From Panax quinquefolius (Eukaryota; Streptophyta; Magnoliopsida; Apiales; Araliaceae): a stretch of 64,000 nucleotides of DNA. The stretch spans positions 42,790,189 through 42,854,188 of the forward strand of contig CM035163.1 in the NCBI GenBank assembly GCA_020205615.1. The letters run 5' to 3'. Every line of letters begins with the position of its first letter. Within the stretch, counting starts at the first letter, position 1. A program made the translations under genes and the position numbers. Shown piece by piece: positions 44,470 through 55,257 of the stretch. Under the pieces are notes generated by a model. The model saw only the letters and a list, made by a program, of their open reading frames with translations, had not been told where the DNA came from and ran no database searches.

Positions 44470-44643
44470 TCATGCTTCATGAATAGTACTCATGAATAGT
44501 AACTCGTGAATAGTAACTCGTGAATAGTAACTCATGAATAGTAACTCGTGGATAGTAACTCATGAATAGTAACTCGTGAATAGTAACTCATGAATAGTAA
44601 CTCGTGAATAGTAACTCATGAATAGTAACTCATGAATAGTAAT
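44470..44643 (-). repeat. 14-bp minisatellite, E4 5' LTR (12 units)
   Basis: Regular 14-bp period with strict alternation of CG-containing and CA-containing units over much of its length. Confidence 0.88.
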
Positions 44644-44689
44644 TAAAAAAAATTGAATACTTTTATTTCATAAAATTCGGGGTCTTACA

Positions 44690-46533
44690 GCATATACTTT
44701 GTAACAATCTTATTCATTTATTAATAAAAAGTATTAATTTATTAAAGGCTTTTAATTATCTACGTGATCTTTGTTTTATAATATGTGATAAACCCATAGT
44801 TTTAAGCGATGCTTTTAGAATAATGATGATGATCATTCTAATGAGATCTAAATTCTTAGAAAGCTTAAAACTAAAATAGTTCCCAATCATTGGATTACTA
44901 AATTGGGGATTAGTGAATCCGGATAGATTGGTACATCGTTGTTTGCTTTCGTTGGATGAGGATGATTGATCTCAATGATCATTTGTGTGGAGACACTAAA
45001 GCAAGTATGTAGGTGCTTATTAGAGAATAAGTTCACTTTGAACGTTGGCTCGCTAAGGAATACCTAATGGAGTTTTACTTGCTGTCACAATAGGAATTCT
45101 GTAGTGATAGTAGTCTGAGTAATCCTTGGACTTGAGATCATCATAGTATCTTGTGTATGATGAGTTATACTTTGACTTATTCCTTAAGACCCTTAGGGTA
45201 TATCAAAGGGCATGCTTGGGTATAACAAGTTGTACATGGAGATAATATATAATCAATAAAGAATCTACCACTTCTAATAAAAGAAGAGAAATGTCCTATG
45301 TGATTCGATAAATGACAACCAAGTAGGCCTTGGCCAAGGCAGAATGAAATTAGAAAGGAGTTTCTAATTTGCATTATTTGGTGTTATGCATTTAAGAGTC
45401 GAAATACATATAATTAAATAAAATAAGACTTGACAGAAATTCCATGTCTTATATTTAATTGGGACATTGTATGGTGGAAGGATTGAATTGTATGGTAACT
45501 ATTTACTCAAAGGTTCTTTAATGATTAATGTTGAAATCTATATTATCTGGAAAGTCGTTGATCGCTAGGGAGGCTTATCCCTATTGTAGAATAAATATTA
45601 TTTATTTAAATAAATTAATTGTTTAATTTATTTATTTAAATAAGATTAGAATTGTTCTAATTGATTTATTCACAACCGGTTTAATATGGAGAACCTAAAG
45701 GGTCACACCATAAAAGGAAGAATAATTATTTAAGAAGTTAATGGCATAATCGTAATAATATGTTATGTATATTTAATTTAATCTATGGTGATAGAATAAA
45801 TTAAATAGCTTAATATTTATTATTTAATATTTTAGAAATATTAAATATAAATTAATAAGAGGAGTCTTATTAATATTATTACAATTATTATTATTTTAAT
45901 TTCTAAAAGAGTTTAGAAATTAATTTAATATAAGTACTCTCATTTATTCCTAATTGGATTAGGAAGGAAAATTAGTTAAAGGAGTTTAATTAATTATCCC
46001 TAATAAGATTAGGGAGCTTAATTAATTAAAAGAATTTAATTAATTAAATAAATCCCAATTCCTTAATTGTTAAGGTGGGTTGCCCACATCTATAAATAAG
46101 AGGAGTCTTATTATGGGTGTAGTGGTTGTTGACTTTTACAACATACGTAATTCCAATAGTTGGGAGAGTATGCTCCTTTTCTATAGAGATAGAAAACTAG
46201 GGTTTGAGCCAAATACCCATCTTCTTGAATTCTTATTCTTCCTTGGTGGATCACCTCTAGAGGCCAAACACTTGGGTGGCTAACGTTGATCAAAGGAAGG
46301 AACCAAACCCGGTGGATTCAAGTTGAACGCGAAAAGGATTGGAGGTGAACTTGTACCGGAGGAAGCTCGGATCTTCAAGGGTATGTTTGTTCTTCATATC
46401 TTTTCGTTTAATTAATAATTGTGCATAAAGGGTGATCCGGGTATATGGTTTGTAAAATTTTAAACTCTGATTTTTACACGTTTCCGCACTTTTATGCAAT
46501 TTGATTGCGTTCTTGAATATTACAAACCTAATA
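44690..46533 (+). repeat. LTR-like repeat, copy B
   Basis: Collinear with copy A from its GCATAT near 35794 to its end (ACAAACCTAATA, against GCAAACCTAACA in A). E4 inserted at its left edge, so its first bases lie on the far side of E4 or in the gap. The following primer-site region is degraded. CTATAAATAAGAGG near 46090 and GGTGGATCACCTCTAGAGGCC near 46244 are kept. Confidence 0.75.
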
Positions 46534-47978
46534 GTATATATGTCAATATCAAGCTTAACAACATAGCATAAGCAAGATCTAGCTACCAGAACTTGTTCTT
46601 GAATTTTCTGGAATTCCCAAAAATTCATATTTTCCAGTTGGTCAACCTATATTTGACCATTAATTAATAACTTTGATTCTAGACATGATCTAAGTGTTCT
46701 AGTATCATGGTTTGGTAGTCCATATGTCAGAGTATAAAAGATATACATTTACATGGCATAACAACTTAACAACTGAGAGATCTAAGCTCTTCATAACCTT
46801 GTCAGACAACTTTCTGGGTTTTTTGGGTTTTTCAGAATTCCTTTTCATGACTGGTCAACCATATTTGACCATTAATTACTTGAGATCTAGACATGATATG
46901 GTCTTGATTCCACTTCCAGTGTACTCTCCTCAAGGCATACTATATCAATGATACACTTACAAGCTCAAACAATTAACAAAAAATGATCTAGAGGCCCTGA
47001 TATTTGACTATCAGACCTCATTTTTAGGGTTCTTGGCAATTTCTTAAATCTTGATTTTCATGCATTTAAATGTTATAAATATATGTTTTATCATCATAGA
47101 TCATCAAATAACATATCATAACACATATATAAACATAAAACACAGAATCTACCTAAGCATACAAGATCTAAGCTAGGGTTAGGGTTTATACTTTCTTGAG
47201 CATAATTTGATTTCTGCCCTTTGATTGGTTATTAGTTAGTGTATGGGGTGTTCTTGGCTGATCTTAGGACTTAGTTTCTCTCAAAATTTTGCGGGTTTAG
47301 GAGAGAGAGAGAGAGAGTCTTGGCTTTGGAAAAATAAAGTAAAGGGTTTTCTTTACTTTTCTCTTTCTTACAATTCTAATCTTTTGATGCAATGAATTTG
47401 GCGGGTATAGTTGTCAAGACTTGGCTGATTGGAATGGATTTAAGGCACATGGTGAATATAAAGTTGGTGAGTCTAAATATTTTGGCAAGATTTAAACTCC
47501 ACCTTATTAAAGAAAGATAAAAAGGGTATTTTGGTCATTTAGCCCATAATTTTAATGGCATACTTGTAATTTGACCAAACCCTTAGGTTTTCAGTTTTGC
47601 TAACTAGAGTTAGGGTTTTCTAATTAGGGTTTAAAATAGAAAATTAAAGTTTCTAAATTACATTAGGGTTTCCAAATTTGAAATTAGGGTTTCTAACTTA
47701 ATAATTAGGGTTTCCCTATTTGAACATTAGGGTTTCCTAATTAGGTTTAAAGCAATAACACTTATCCTTAATCACATAAATACAATTACTTATCTTTCTT
47801 AAATATAATTTAAATTATAATTGTATTACTATTCAAATTCCTATTAGAATTTCAAATTAGGGTTTAGTAATTTAACATTAGGATTTTCTAATGCTATGCT
47901 ATAACTGGTCAACAATTAACAATGTAGATACTCGAAATTTTCTTAGCTCCTATTACTAACATTACAGGAGGGTAGATT
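46534..47978. other. Non-coding stretch between copy B and the Tat element
   Basis: No coding signal. A diverged pair of TTTGACCATTAATTA blocks (about 46650 and 46870) suggests an old duplication of about 220 bp. A GAGAGAGAGAGA tract is at 47301-47318. Telobox-type repeats fill 47611-47735. Confidence 0.55.
47611..47735 (+). repeat. Telobox minisatellite (TTAGGGTTT)
   Basis: TTAGGGTTT occurs at 47611, 47625, 47663, 47684, 47705 and 47727, and again at 47857. The last four of the cluster are 21-22 bp apart. The core equals the plant telomere repeat unit, but the spacing shows that it is not a telomeric array. Confidence 0.8.
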
Positions 47979-47989
47979 TGTCTTTTGGA

Positions 47990-48340
47990 GATAACCCTGG
48001 AAGACAGCTTACATCCATTTTGGATACTACCGGAAGTTTAGATCCATTCCGGATACTACCGAAAGTTCAGTTCCAACCCAGAACACAAACCGGGAACATC
48101 TTATCAAATCCTAGAACACACACCGGGAATGTCATTTCCAATCTCGGAGATAACCCCGAGATATGCAGATCAAAAGACCGGTAACAACACCGAAGAGGAT
48201 AGTTCTGTCTTGGCAATAACACCGCGACACTCAGTTCCAGTCCTAGAGACAACACTGGGAGTAGCAACCCCATCCTTGGTGATAGCCCTAAGAGATGCCA
48301 TTGCAGTTCCGGCGATAATCCCGAAAATGCTTGTTTCAAA
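47990..48340 (+). repeat. Degenerate GATAACCCC repeats in Tat LTR
   Basis: Eight or so units of about 38-42 bp, built from GAGATAACCCCGG-like and CAGTTCCAATCC-like halves. The open frames here on both strands follow the repeat and show no known domain. Confidence 0.65.
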
Positions 48341-48458
48341 CATATGCAATCAGCTTCAACCCCAGACATCCTGTCGAGGCACACACACCTCAGACCCGGA
48401 GTTAACAACGGGCCAATAGGAACATCCACAGATGACAGTGAGACATACAAACAAGCAG

Positions 48459-48672
48459 CGGTCCAATATCAGATGTAACCCTGAGCAACGTCTGCTTTCT
48501 GCTTAAACTGGAGATAACCCCGGTGAGGAGTCACAACGTCATCTTACCATCTCAACAAGATGATATCGCGGCATACCAACAAGTAGTCCAATCTCAACTG
48601 TAACCCTGAGCAACGTCTACTTTCAACTCAAATCGGCGATAACCCCATCGAGGACTCAAACGTCATCTTGTT
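48459..48672 (+). repeat. Tandem duplication in Tat LTR
   Basis: GTAACCCTGAGCAACGTCT, GATAACCCC and AACGTCATCTT recur in the same order about 125 bp apart. Confidence 0.75.
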
Positions 48673-49063
48673 CCTTCGATAATGGCACGTCGTCTCAATA
48701 CTTCATATATACATACATCCAACAATGTTCCACAAGAACCGAGGATTGACAATCCAGAGTGACTATTACGTGTGATAGTACTTTGGATAGAATTTGAAGC
48801 TTGAAGACCATGGGCATAGACCCCTCTTCCTGACTTCATACAACCTCTAATCCATGTCATTGCGTAACTCTCGACACAAGCGGTCCAAAGAAGGTCAGAT
48901 ATACCTCGTTCGGATGCTCAGATTGAAGTTCTGCAAGTTCGAGCGGACATTACAGTGCATGAGTTCACGTACTACGAGACAACGGGACTCGCGAGGCTCG
49001 GATGCATCACGACCAGCCGCAGGTACAACTGCGGCTGCCGCAGGTGTACCTGCAGCCATCCGT

Positions 49064-49074
49064 CTATATATACA
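49064..49074 (+). promoter_or_regulatory. TATA box of the Tat LTR promoter
   Basis: CTATATATACA preceded by a GC-rich palindromic stretch (GCGGCTGCCGCAGGTGTACC then TGCAGCC) and followed about 30 bases later by the purine-rich GAGAAAAAAGAGAGGG. This is the best promoter in the LTR, so transcription would start near 49100-49110. Confidence 0.6.
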
Positions 49075-49439
49075 AGCCTTGGGGTCAGCCATTTGAGAAA
49101 AAAGAGAGGGAAAAAGGCGAGGAAGCCCTGTCCATTTTACTCTGCATACACATCTTTTGAGTGTTTCCTCATTTTTAAACACTAGTTAGTTCATATATAG
49201 ATATCTTTTATCCGGCGGGAGCTGAGTGTTTATCCATTTAAAGTCATAGAAGTCTACTTTGGCAGCCCACTGTAAGCCTTCTTATATTCTATAAAGCCTT
49301 CTTCTCATATTAGCACACCTTTGTTGTATCGTTGAGAGTCGTGTGAGTGTGTTTGCGGACTTGATGCATGGTTTTCATTTACATACGTATATATATACTT
49401 ATATATGTATATATTTCATATATGGACTAACATTATCGA

Positions 49440-49715
49440 GTTATGCCTCGATTGAGCCTAGACTTCGATCTGGAGCGTTTAATTGCTTATATATATATAT
49501 ATATATACTTTTATAGTCAGACTTTGTCTGATGAGCCTGGATTTTATATTCGGTGGGTTTAATTTCTTATATATATATATATATATATATATGTTATCGA
49601 TATATCGATGAGCTTGGATTTACATCCAGTCGTTTAATCTTTTTATATATATATATACATATATATATTGTTTATTATATCCGATGAGCACGGATTCACA
49701 TCCGGTCGTTCTATC

Positions 49716-49756
<41 letters not shown>

Positions 49757-49760
49757 TTTC
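49440..49760 (+). repeat. Four units of a GAGC...GGATT...(TA)n repeat
   Basis: Each unit of 70-110 bp has a GATGAGCCTGGATT-like head, a TCCGGTCGTTTAAT-like middle and a long TATATA tract. It lies in the transcribed part of the LTR. Two copies of GGCGGTTGATC follow at 49834-49905. Confidence 0.75.
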
Positions 49761-50758
49761 ATCAGGGCTGAGAGTTCACTTACGTGGCCTTTTACGACTT
49801 TATTTACATTATCCCCTTTGGAGTTTACTTAGTGGCGGTTGATCGCTTTTACAGCTTTATTTACATTTTGTCCCGCCTGGAGTTTACTTCATGGCGGTTG
49901 ATCATGTTTATATATATATATATATATATATATTTACAGCTTGTACATATATATATATATATAACTGCTTACTGCTTACCATATACAAATTGCAGTATCA
50001 TGTGAGCCTAGGAATCATGTGATCACAGGTTCAGCTTACTAAATCTAGATTCGGTTCCCATGATGGACATTTTTTAGCTGTAAGCAGCCTGTACATTATT
50101 TTATAGTGTCTGAATTTCCTTGGATGGCTGTCATGCCCATGAGGAGTTCGGCACTACTGTATATTATTTTCTCGAGAATGCTTCATATCTTGAAAATAAA
50201 AGCAAAAAAGCCAAACATTTAGTAATAAAATGGAAGTATGAAAAGGTATCAATTCCTATTGAGCACAGGGTTTGAAAAACCTCTTTTATAAAACGTCATT
50301 GCTATATTGTGGTTAAAACTGAATTTTTCTATAAATTCAAACCCTTTGTATATAGGTGCGAACGAGGCCTCACACTACATTCAAATAACTGCACATTGAT
50401 CCACACATACATTCATATAACAATTTCTTTGAAGAGTGGCGGTCACCGTGGTAACACGGATGTCGGGAGGTGCCTAACACCTTCCCTTCACATAATCAAG
50501 CCCTCGGACCCAAAATGAATCTCGGTTTCACAGACCCGTCTAGCAGTGTCAAATCATTGGGTCAATGTGCAAACCCTTTTCGGTTGCGTTGGTGCAACCA
50601 GTTAAATACACCAACTGGCGACTCTTAAAGTCAAAACGTCGACATTATACATGTTGGACCTTTTTCACTTGTTTTTTTCAAACAAATCTCACATTAACAT
50701 GAGAACACCAAAGAATAAGTAACGAAAAGGGACACTCAAAAATTCCGACATCAACATG

Positions 50759-50776
50759 TGGCGACTCTGCTGGGGA
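50759..50776 (+). other. Tat-type primer binding site
   Basis: TGGCGACTCTGCTGGGGA lies two bases after the LTR end. This is the typical Ogre/Tat primer site, reported to pair with a tRNA-Arg; that assignment is from memory. A similar ACTGGCGACTCTTAAAG occurs inside the LTR at about 50613-50629. Confidence 0.85.
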
Positions 50777-51459
50777 CTCCAGTAAGAGGGCTTAAGCCGC
50801 CATTACAAGCTTTTCAAAATTGTTATATGCTTGTGTGTGAATGTTGCATTTACATTTCTGATGAATGTGTACGAATGCATCTTAATTACTGCACTGCTAA
50901 ATATTTATCTGTGATATTAGTGCTTCGAACATGTCATCATTTTGCATAAACGGTGAGACACGTTGTATGTGAATGTATGTTGTGTGGTCCCTCCACCAGG
51001 AGGCTATCCTGTCGGTGTTTGATTACTGGACTCGTGGGAAGAATAATTCTCCGGGGCTCAGGAAAGGCACCACTCAGAGTCACTCCAGTTGAACGACCGG
51101 ATTAACTTCCCGTCAAGTAGATTGCGATGATCTGGGAACCTTCATGCCAAAAAGCCGCGAGAGTAACCTTAAGAAAGGTCAGCCTCTGATAAACCAAACG
51201 CGAAGGAAAGTCTCTTCATACTTTCCATTTTCAATTACTTGTAAAATCATTTACTTGTAATTTTTATTCCATGTTCATCCATATGTAATGGAAAATATAA
51301 AGATTAATTATGCATAACATGTTATCAATTAACAACTGGTTTTGCAGGATAAAATTCCTAAACGGACATGTTATGATAACATTTACATTACCCTAAGACT
51401 AAACTACGTAAGTCTTTTGTAGGGAAACAATTGGTCCTGTTACCTGTTCAAAGTCCAAA
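50777..51459 (+). other. Tat 5' leader, no gene
   Basis: No convincing frame upstream of gag, so the extra 5' ORF of some Ogre elements is absent. TTTTGCAGGATAAAATTCC near 51342 resembles a splice acceptor, but I see no partner donor. Confidence 0.6.
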
Positions 51460-53427
51460 ATGGCCACAGGCCTACATCCAATCATGTCTTCTTCTGACCA
51501 GTCTAATGCTGTTTCCCAAGAAGAATTTGACGGATTGAGTAAACAAGTTACAAACTTGGCCGTTCTACTGAAAGAATTGCACCAGTCCACTCAGGGTACG
51601 AAGATACCTACACATACAGAATCCTCTACACAAGGAGGAGTTCAAGGTCTGGAAAAAACAATTCCAGAACCTCAGTTGGATACAACTAACAAAGACCCTG
51701 AAAACACCCATCTTAAAGGAGATACATACACCGATGATATCACGAAGAAGGTCCTCCAAATGGAGGAAACCATCTGCGTTCTCAAAGGGATTAGAACACA
51801 TGGCAATGTTTCATATACAAACCTTTATATATTCCCTGGTGTTCAATATCCAGAGAAATTCAAGACCCTTGATTTTGAGAAATATGACGGATTAGGGGAT
51901 CCTTATACACATTTAAAGGTGTTCATTGGAGAACTTGGGTCTTATGCGGAAAATGAAAAGCTCAGAATGCAGCTGTTTCAGAAAAGTCTGACTGGAGAAG
52001 CCCGTTCATGGTATACCAGATTAGACAACTCTAAGATCCATAGCTGGGAAGAGCTAGCTTACGCCTTCCTCACTCAATACAGTTTTCAATCTCAGATGGC
52101 TCCTGACCGGTACCAAATTACCAAGGTCAAGAAACAGTCTAATGAGTCATTTAGAGAGTACGCTCAAAGGTGGAGGCGCCTTGCTGCTCAAGTTATTCCT
52201 TCCATGATAGAATCAGAAATGGCCATGACCTTCATAGATGTACAGGAAGCTCCTTTCTATGAAAGAGTTCTAGCTGGTATTAGCAAACCATTCTCTGAAA
52301 TGATCAAACACGGTGAGATGGATGAAATGGGATTGAAGTCCGGTAAAATTCAAGACCTAGCCGCTCTTAAAGCCGTTGCTGAGCACATCCAGTCCTGATC
52401 TTATGGAAACAACCCCCGGAGGGTCCATAAAAAGAAAGAGGAGGATGTTTACTTGATACTACAAGGACAAAAAGGCAATCAAAGCATGCCTATACCGAGG
52501 TGAAACTACTCCCCTTTTCCAGCACAATCTTCAAACCCTCCATTGCTTAAAAGTGGAGAAGAAAAGTGACCTCGAACGTTCATACCCTTAGGGGACTCGC
52601 TTGAGAATATTCTTGCTCTTCTGACTGCTCAGAAGAAAATTACACAGCTTCTTCCACCAGCCAACCCTAATGGGAGTGGTTTTAATGTTACTCGAAAGTG
52701 TGCTTATCATGCCGAGGCACCTGGACATTATACTCAAGATTGTTGGGCCTTGAAACATAAGATTCAAGATCTAATAGACAATGTTGAGATTGTGGTCACT
52801 AAACCAGATCAACCTCATGTGCAAGACAACCCTCTTCCTCAACACAAAGAAGAAGAGGTCAACATGGTCAGTTGGAGCACTGTACAAGGTTCCAATTCTA
52901 ATGGCGAATCATCCCAACCCATCATAGACAGTTTTGACAAATAGGATTATGCAAAGTTCCAGTTTACCATGGAACAAAAAATGAAAGCTCTTTGCAAACA
53001 AATTAAGCAATTGGCAGAACTGGTGACCCATCAGCATCAAGTCACACGCCAATTAATCAGGCAGGAGCATGCCTATCTCCTTCCATTTGTTATGAATGAT
53101 CCGTCAACACATTTAGAAAGCGATGCTATGGAGGATAAGGTTGCAAAGCGAGCAAATGCTAAAGCCCGTTGGGATTTTGCCAATTAGAGGGAATTCACCT
53201 ATTTGGGCCAATCTATGGAGGAGATACTTCAAATGTTGATCAACGAAGAAAGAATTACATTCCTTCTCCCTCCCATCAATCCCCGCTCAGGGCGGTTCAA
53301 TCCTGATGAAATGTGTTAATATCATTCACATTCTCACAGTCACAGCACAGAAGAATGTTGGGCACTCCGCCGTCTCATTCAGAATCTTATTGATAGCGGT
53401 GTTCTGCAAATAGCAGATGATTACACT
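51460..53427 (+). pseudogene. Tat gag, one frame broken only by stop codons
   Basis: The start ATG at 51460 has good plant context (CAAAATGGCC). The first 312 codons are open. The retrotransposon-gag core runs FEKYDGLGDPYTHLKVF, then YAENEKLRMQLFQKSLTGEA, RSWYTRLDNSKIHSWEELAY, MAPDRYQITKVKKQSNESF and EYAQRWRRLAAQV. Two zinc-finger-like boxes follow in the same frame: CAYHAEAPGHYTQDC at 52699-52743 and C*YH...HSTEEC at 53312-53355. Stops at 52396, 52942, 53185 and 53315 all fall in frame. It would form the particle and bind element RNA. Confidence 0.92.
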
Positions 53428-55106
53428 GTGCAACTCAAGGGTGGGAATGCATATCCTACCAAATGGAAGGGATCAGTAGCAGTTATATACGAAGTGGATG
53501 ATGAGACTGTCAAAGTATTTCCCATACAACCAATTCAACTCAAAGGAGCTGACCATCCTTTGAAAGTGGCCGCACCAGAGCCAATTCCTTTATCTTTCAT
53601 ACCACAACATCCCGTTGTCAGCTTACACAAAGTTCCATGGAATTATGGAGAAGCTAAAGGATCCACATCTCATACTACTGCTACAGTGTTGAAGGAAAAT
53701 CCACTATATCTTCCTCAATGGGTTGTTAAACCTACTTGCAAAGCAAAGGGGAAGTTGCCCGTGGAGAAGATTAAAAAATTCCTCCGTACTATGGGCCACA
53801 ATGAAGCCAAAGTGGTTTTAAGCTTGCTAGAAGCTCCACACCAGATTTCGATACTGGATTTGGTTATCTCTTCCGAGGATCATCGGAATATCTTATTGAA
53901 GGTTTTGGAAGAAGCCTACTTGCCAAAATCAGTGGATGTAGAAAAATTTCAACATTTGGTTGATCACATTTTCAACAACAATGTGATATCCTTTACTGAT
54001 GACGACATACCTCTCGAAGGGAGCGGTCATTGCACGCCTTTGCATATTGCAATTTTGTCTTCCGGGTACATGCTAGCAGGAGTATTGATAGATGGAGGCT
54101 CATCTCTAAATATTTGTCCTTATGCCACCCTGGTAAAGATGAATATCAATCTTAAGCAGATACAAAGCAGCTATGCGGTCATCAGAGCTTTTAATGGATC
54201 CCGACAAAATTCCGTTGGAAAGATTGAATTGCCAAATGAGATTGGTCCCAATACATTCAATGTACCTTTCCACGTCCTCAAGATAGAATCAGGATACAAC
54301 CTGCTCTTGGGGAGACCATGGATACACATGGTTGTAGCTGTTCCCTCCACCTTACATCAACAACTCAAATACATTATCAACAACAGTCTAGTCATTGTCA
54401 ACACTGAGCCGGATTATCCTGAACAAGGAACTCTACCAATCATCAACTTCAATTCAGAAGTTGAACCGTCTAGTTTCCATACTCTGGAAGTGAGTAACAC
54501 GCAATACCATTCTATTGGAGTGCCACTTCCCATACCTAAGATTTCTGCCAAGGTTATGTCGGCCACTCAAGAAATGATGTCATTGGGTCATCAACCTGGA
54601 CAAGGGCTTGGTAATGATAAGAAGGGTATTAAGCACCCTATCCAAATGTCCAGTCAAATCGAAAACAAACGGACTAGGCTATTCGCCGATTCGATCCACA
54701 GGAATCCTCATAAGCAAAGCGGGTTCCTCGAGCTTCATGCCATGACGATTTTTCTATACCTTTACCTCATGAGTTAATGCAATCTCTAGTAAAGGTTCCA
54801 AATTTCGTGTTGTGGCTATCTTTTTTTTTCAAAACCGGTGCAATCAAAAAAAGAGGTGCTGATTCCTGATCTCGAGGCGGAAGAAAAGGAGCAGAAACGT
54901 AAACATGACCTTGCCTTGATGATGGCAGGTATTCGCGTCATTGTTCATGATGAACATACAAATAGATACACCCCAGACGATGATTGCCCAGATGTCATGG
55001 TTATCATTCGGGAGAAAGAGGACAATGACGATCCTTCCATCACTGCAGTCTATCAGGACTTTTCCCTCGACAATTGGAGTAGCACTCCATGCATTGGTCG
55101 ACGAGG
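53428..55106 (+). pseudogene. Tat protease with G-patch, exon before the intron
   Basis: Continues the gag frame (distance divisible by three) and is open for 449 codons. The protease motif VLIDGGSSLNICP has its Asp at 54091 (about residue 222), and LLLGRPWIH follows 74 residues later, both typical of Tat proteases. MMSLGHQPGQGLGNDKKGI at about 54574-54630 is a G-patch, an RNA-binding glycine motif also known downstream of some retroviral proteases. A short shifted stretch holds stops (54775-54835). The frame then resumes as EVLIPDLEAEEKEQKRKHDL and DDDCPDVMVIIREKED up to the donor at 55107. Confidence 0.9.
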
Positions 55107-55257
55107 GTAAAATGAGCAGAAAATCCCTCTACCCTGTAGATAACTTTAATTGCTTGCTTTCCTTTACAACACTATCAGTTATTTTATCAAGTACATGCTA
55201 ACACTTTTGTATGATCGAACAGTTGCATATATTAAGTGAAAGCATCTTTTGTTTCAG
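55107..55257 (+). other. Probable 151-bp intron between protease and RT
   Basis: Donor GAGG then GTAAAATG, acceptor TCTTTTGTTTCAG; the middle is T-rich with in-frame stops. Splicing joins codons in frame and leads to TLNLDVLILADDMPSLHKDC. Ogre elements are known for a regulated intron at exactly this place, thought to control Gag-Pro versus Gag-Pol output. Confidence 0.82.

Larger units (their letters stand above)
39173..44689 (-). mobile_element. E4: non-autonomous minus-strand LTR element of the Tekay-related group
   Basis: On the minus strand: 5' LTR 44689 to 40670, primer site, 495-bp interior, polypurine tract, 3' LTR from 40174 to the gap. Both LTRs start TGTAAGACCC and share a 14-bp array, GAAATTTTTCCAAATTCC and a CACACACA/TATATA tract. 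The interior encodes nothing. LTR modules (38-bp and 14-bp arrays, GTCATAATATTC block) tie it to E1. GCATA after 44689 would be one target duplication; the other is hidden by the gap. It needed enzymes from relatives. Confidence 0.88.
40670..44689 (-). repeat. E4 5' LTR (4020 bp, with a foreign insert)
   Basis: Minus strand, starts TGTAAGACCCCG at 44689 and ends GGGGTCGTTACA at 40670. It contains the 14-bp array (44470-44643), an (AT)n tract (43837-43872), a CCTATAAATAAAGCGC promoter candidate near 43375, and a seven-unit 38-bp array (41728-42010). The conserved distal block lies at about 41330-41520. The foreign open frame at 40843-41275 sits inside the distal block. Confidence 0.88.
47979..50756 (+). 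repeat. Tat element 5' LTR (left end approximate)
   Basis: The right end, ACATCAACA before the primer site, is firm. The LTR carries GATAACCCC repeats (47990-48340), an 85-90-bp tandem duplication (48459-48550 and 48587-48672), a TATA box at 49064, a run of TATATA-separated units (49440-49760) and a GC-richer U5 (50400-50700). Without the 3' LTR the left end cannot be fixed. Confidence 0.7.

Noticed and set aside
47611..47735. Interstitial telomere
   Set aside because: The motif is spaced 14-38 bp apart rather than in a direct 7-bp tandem, so it is not telomeric DNA.
48067..49182. Minus-strand frames in the Tat LTR (48067-48450, 48895-49182)
   Set aside because: They follow degenerate repeats and a promoter-like region, have no known domain, and overlap plus-strand frames of similar length.
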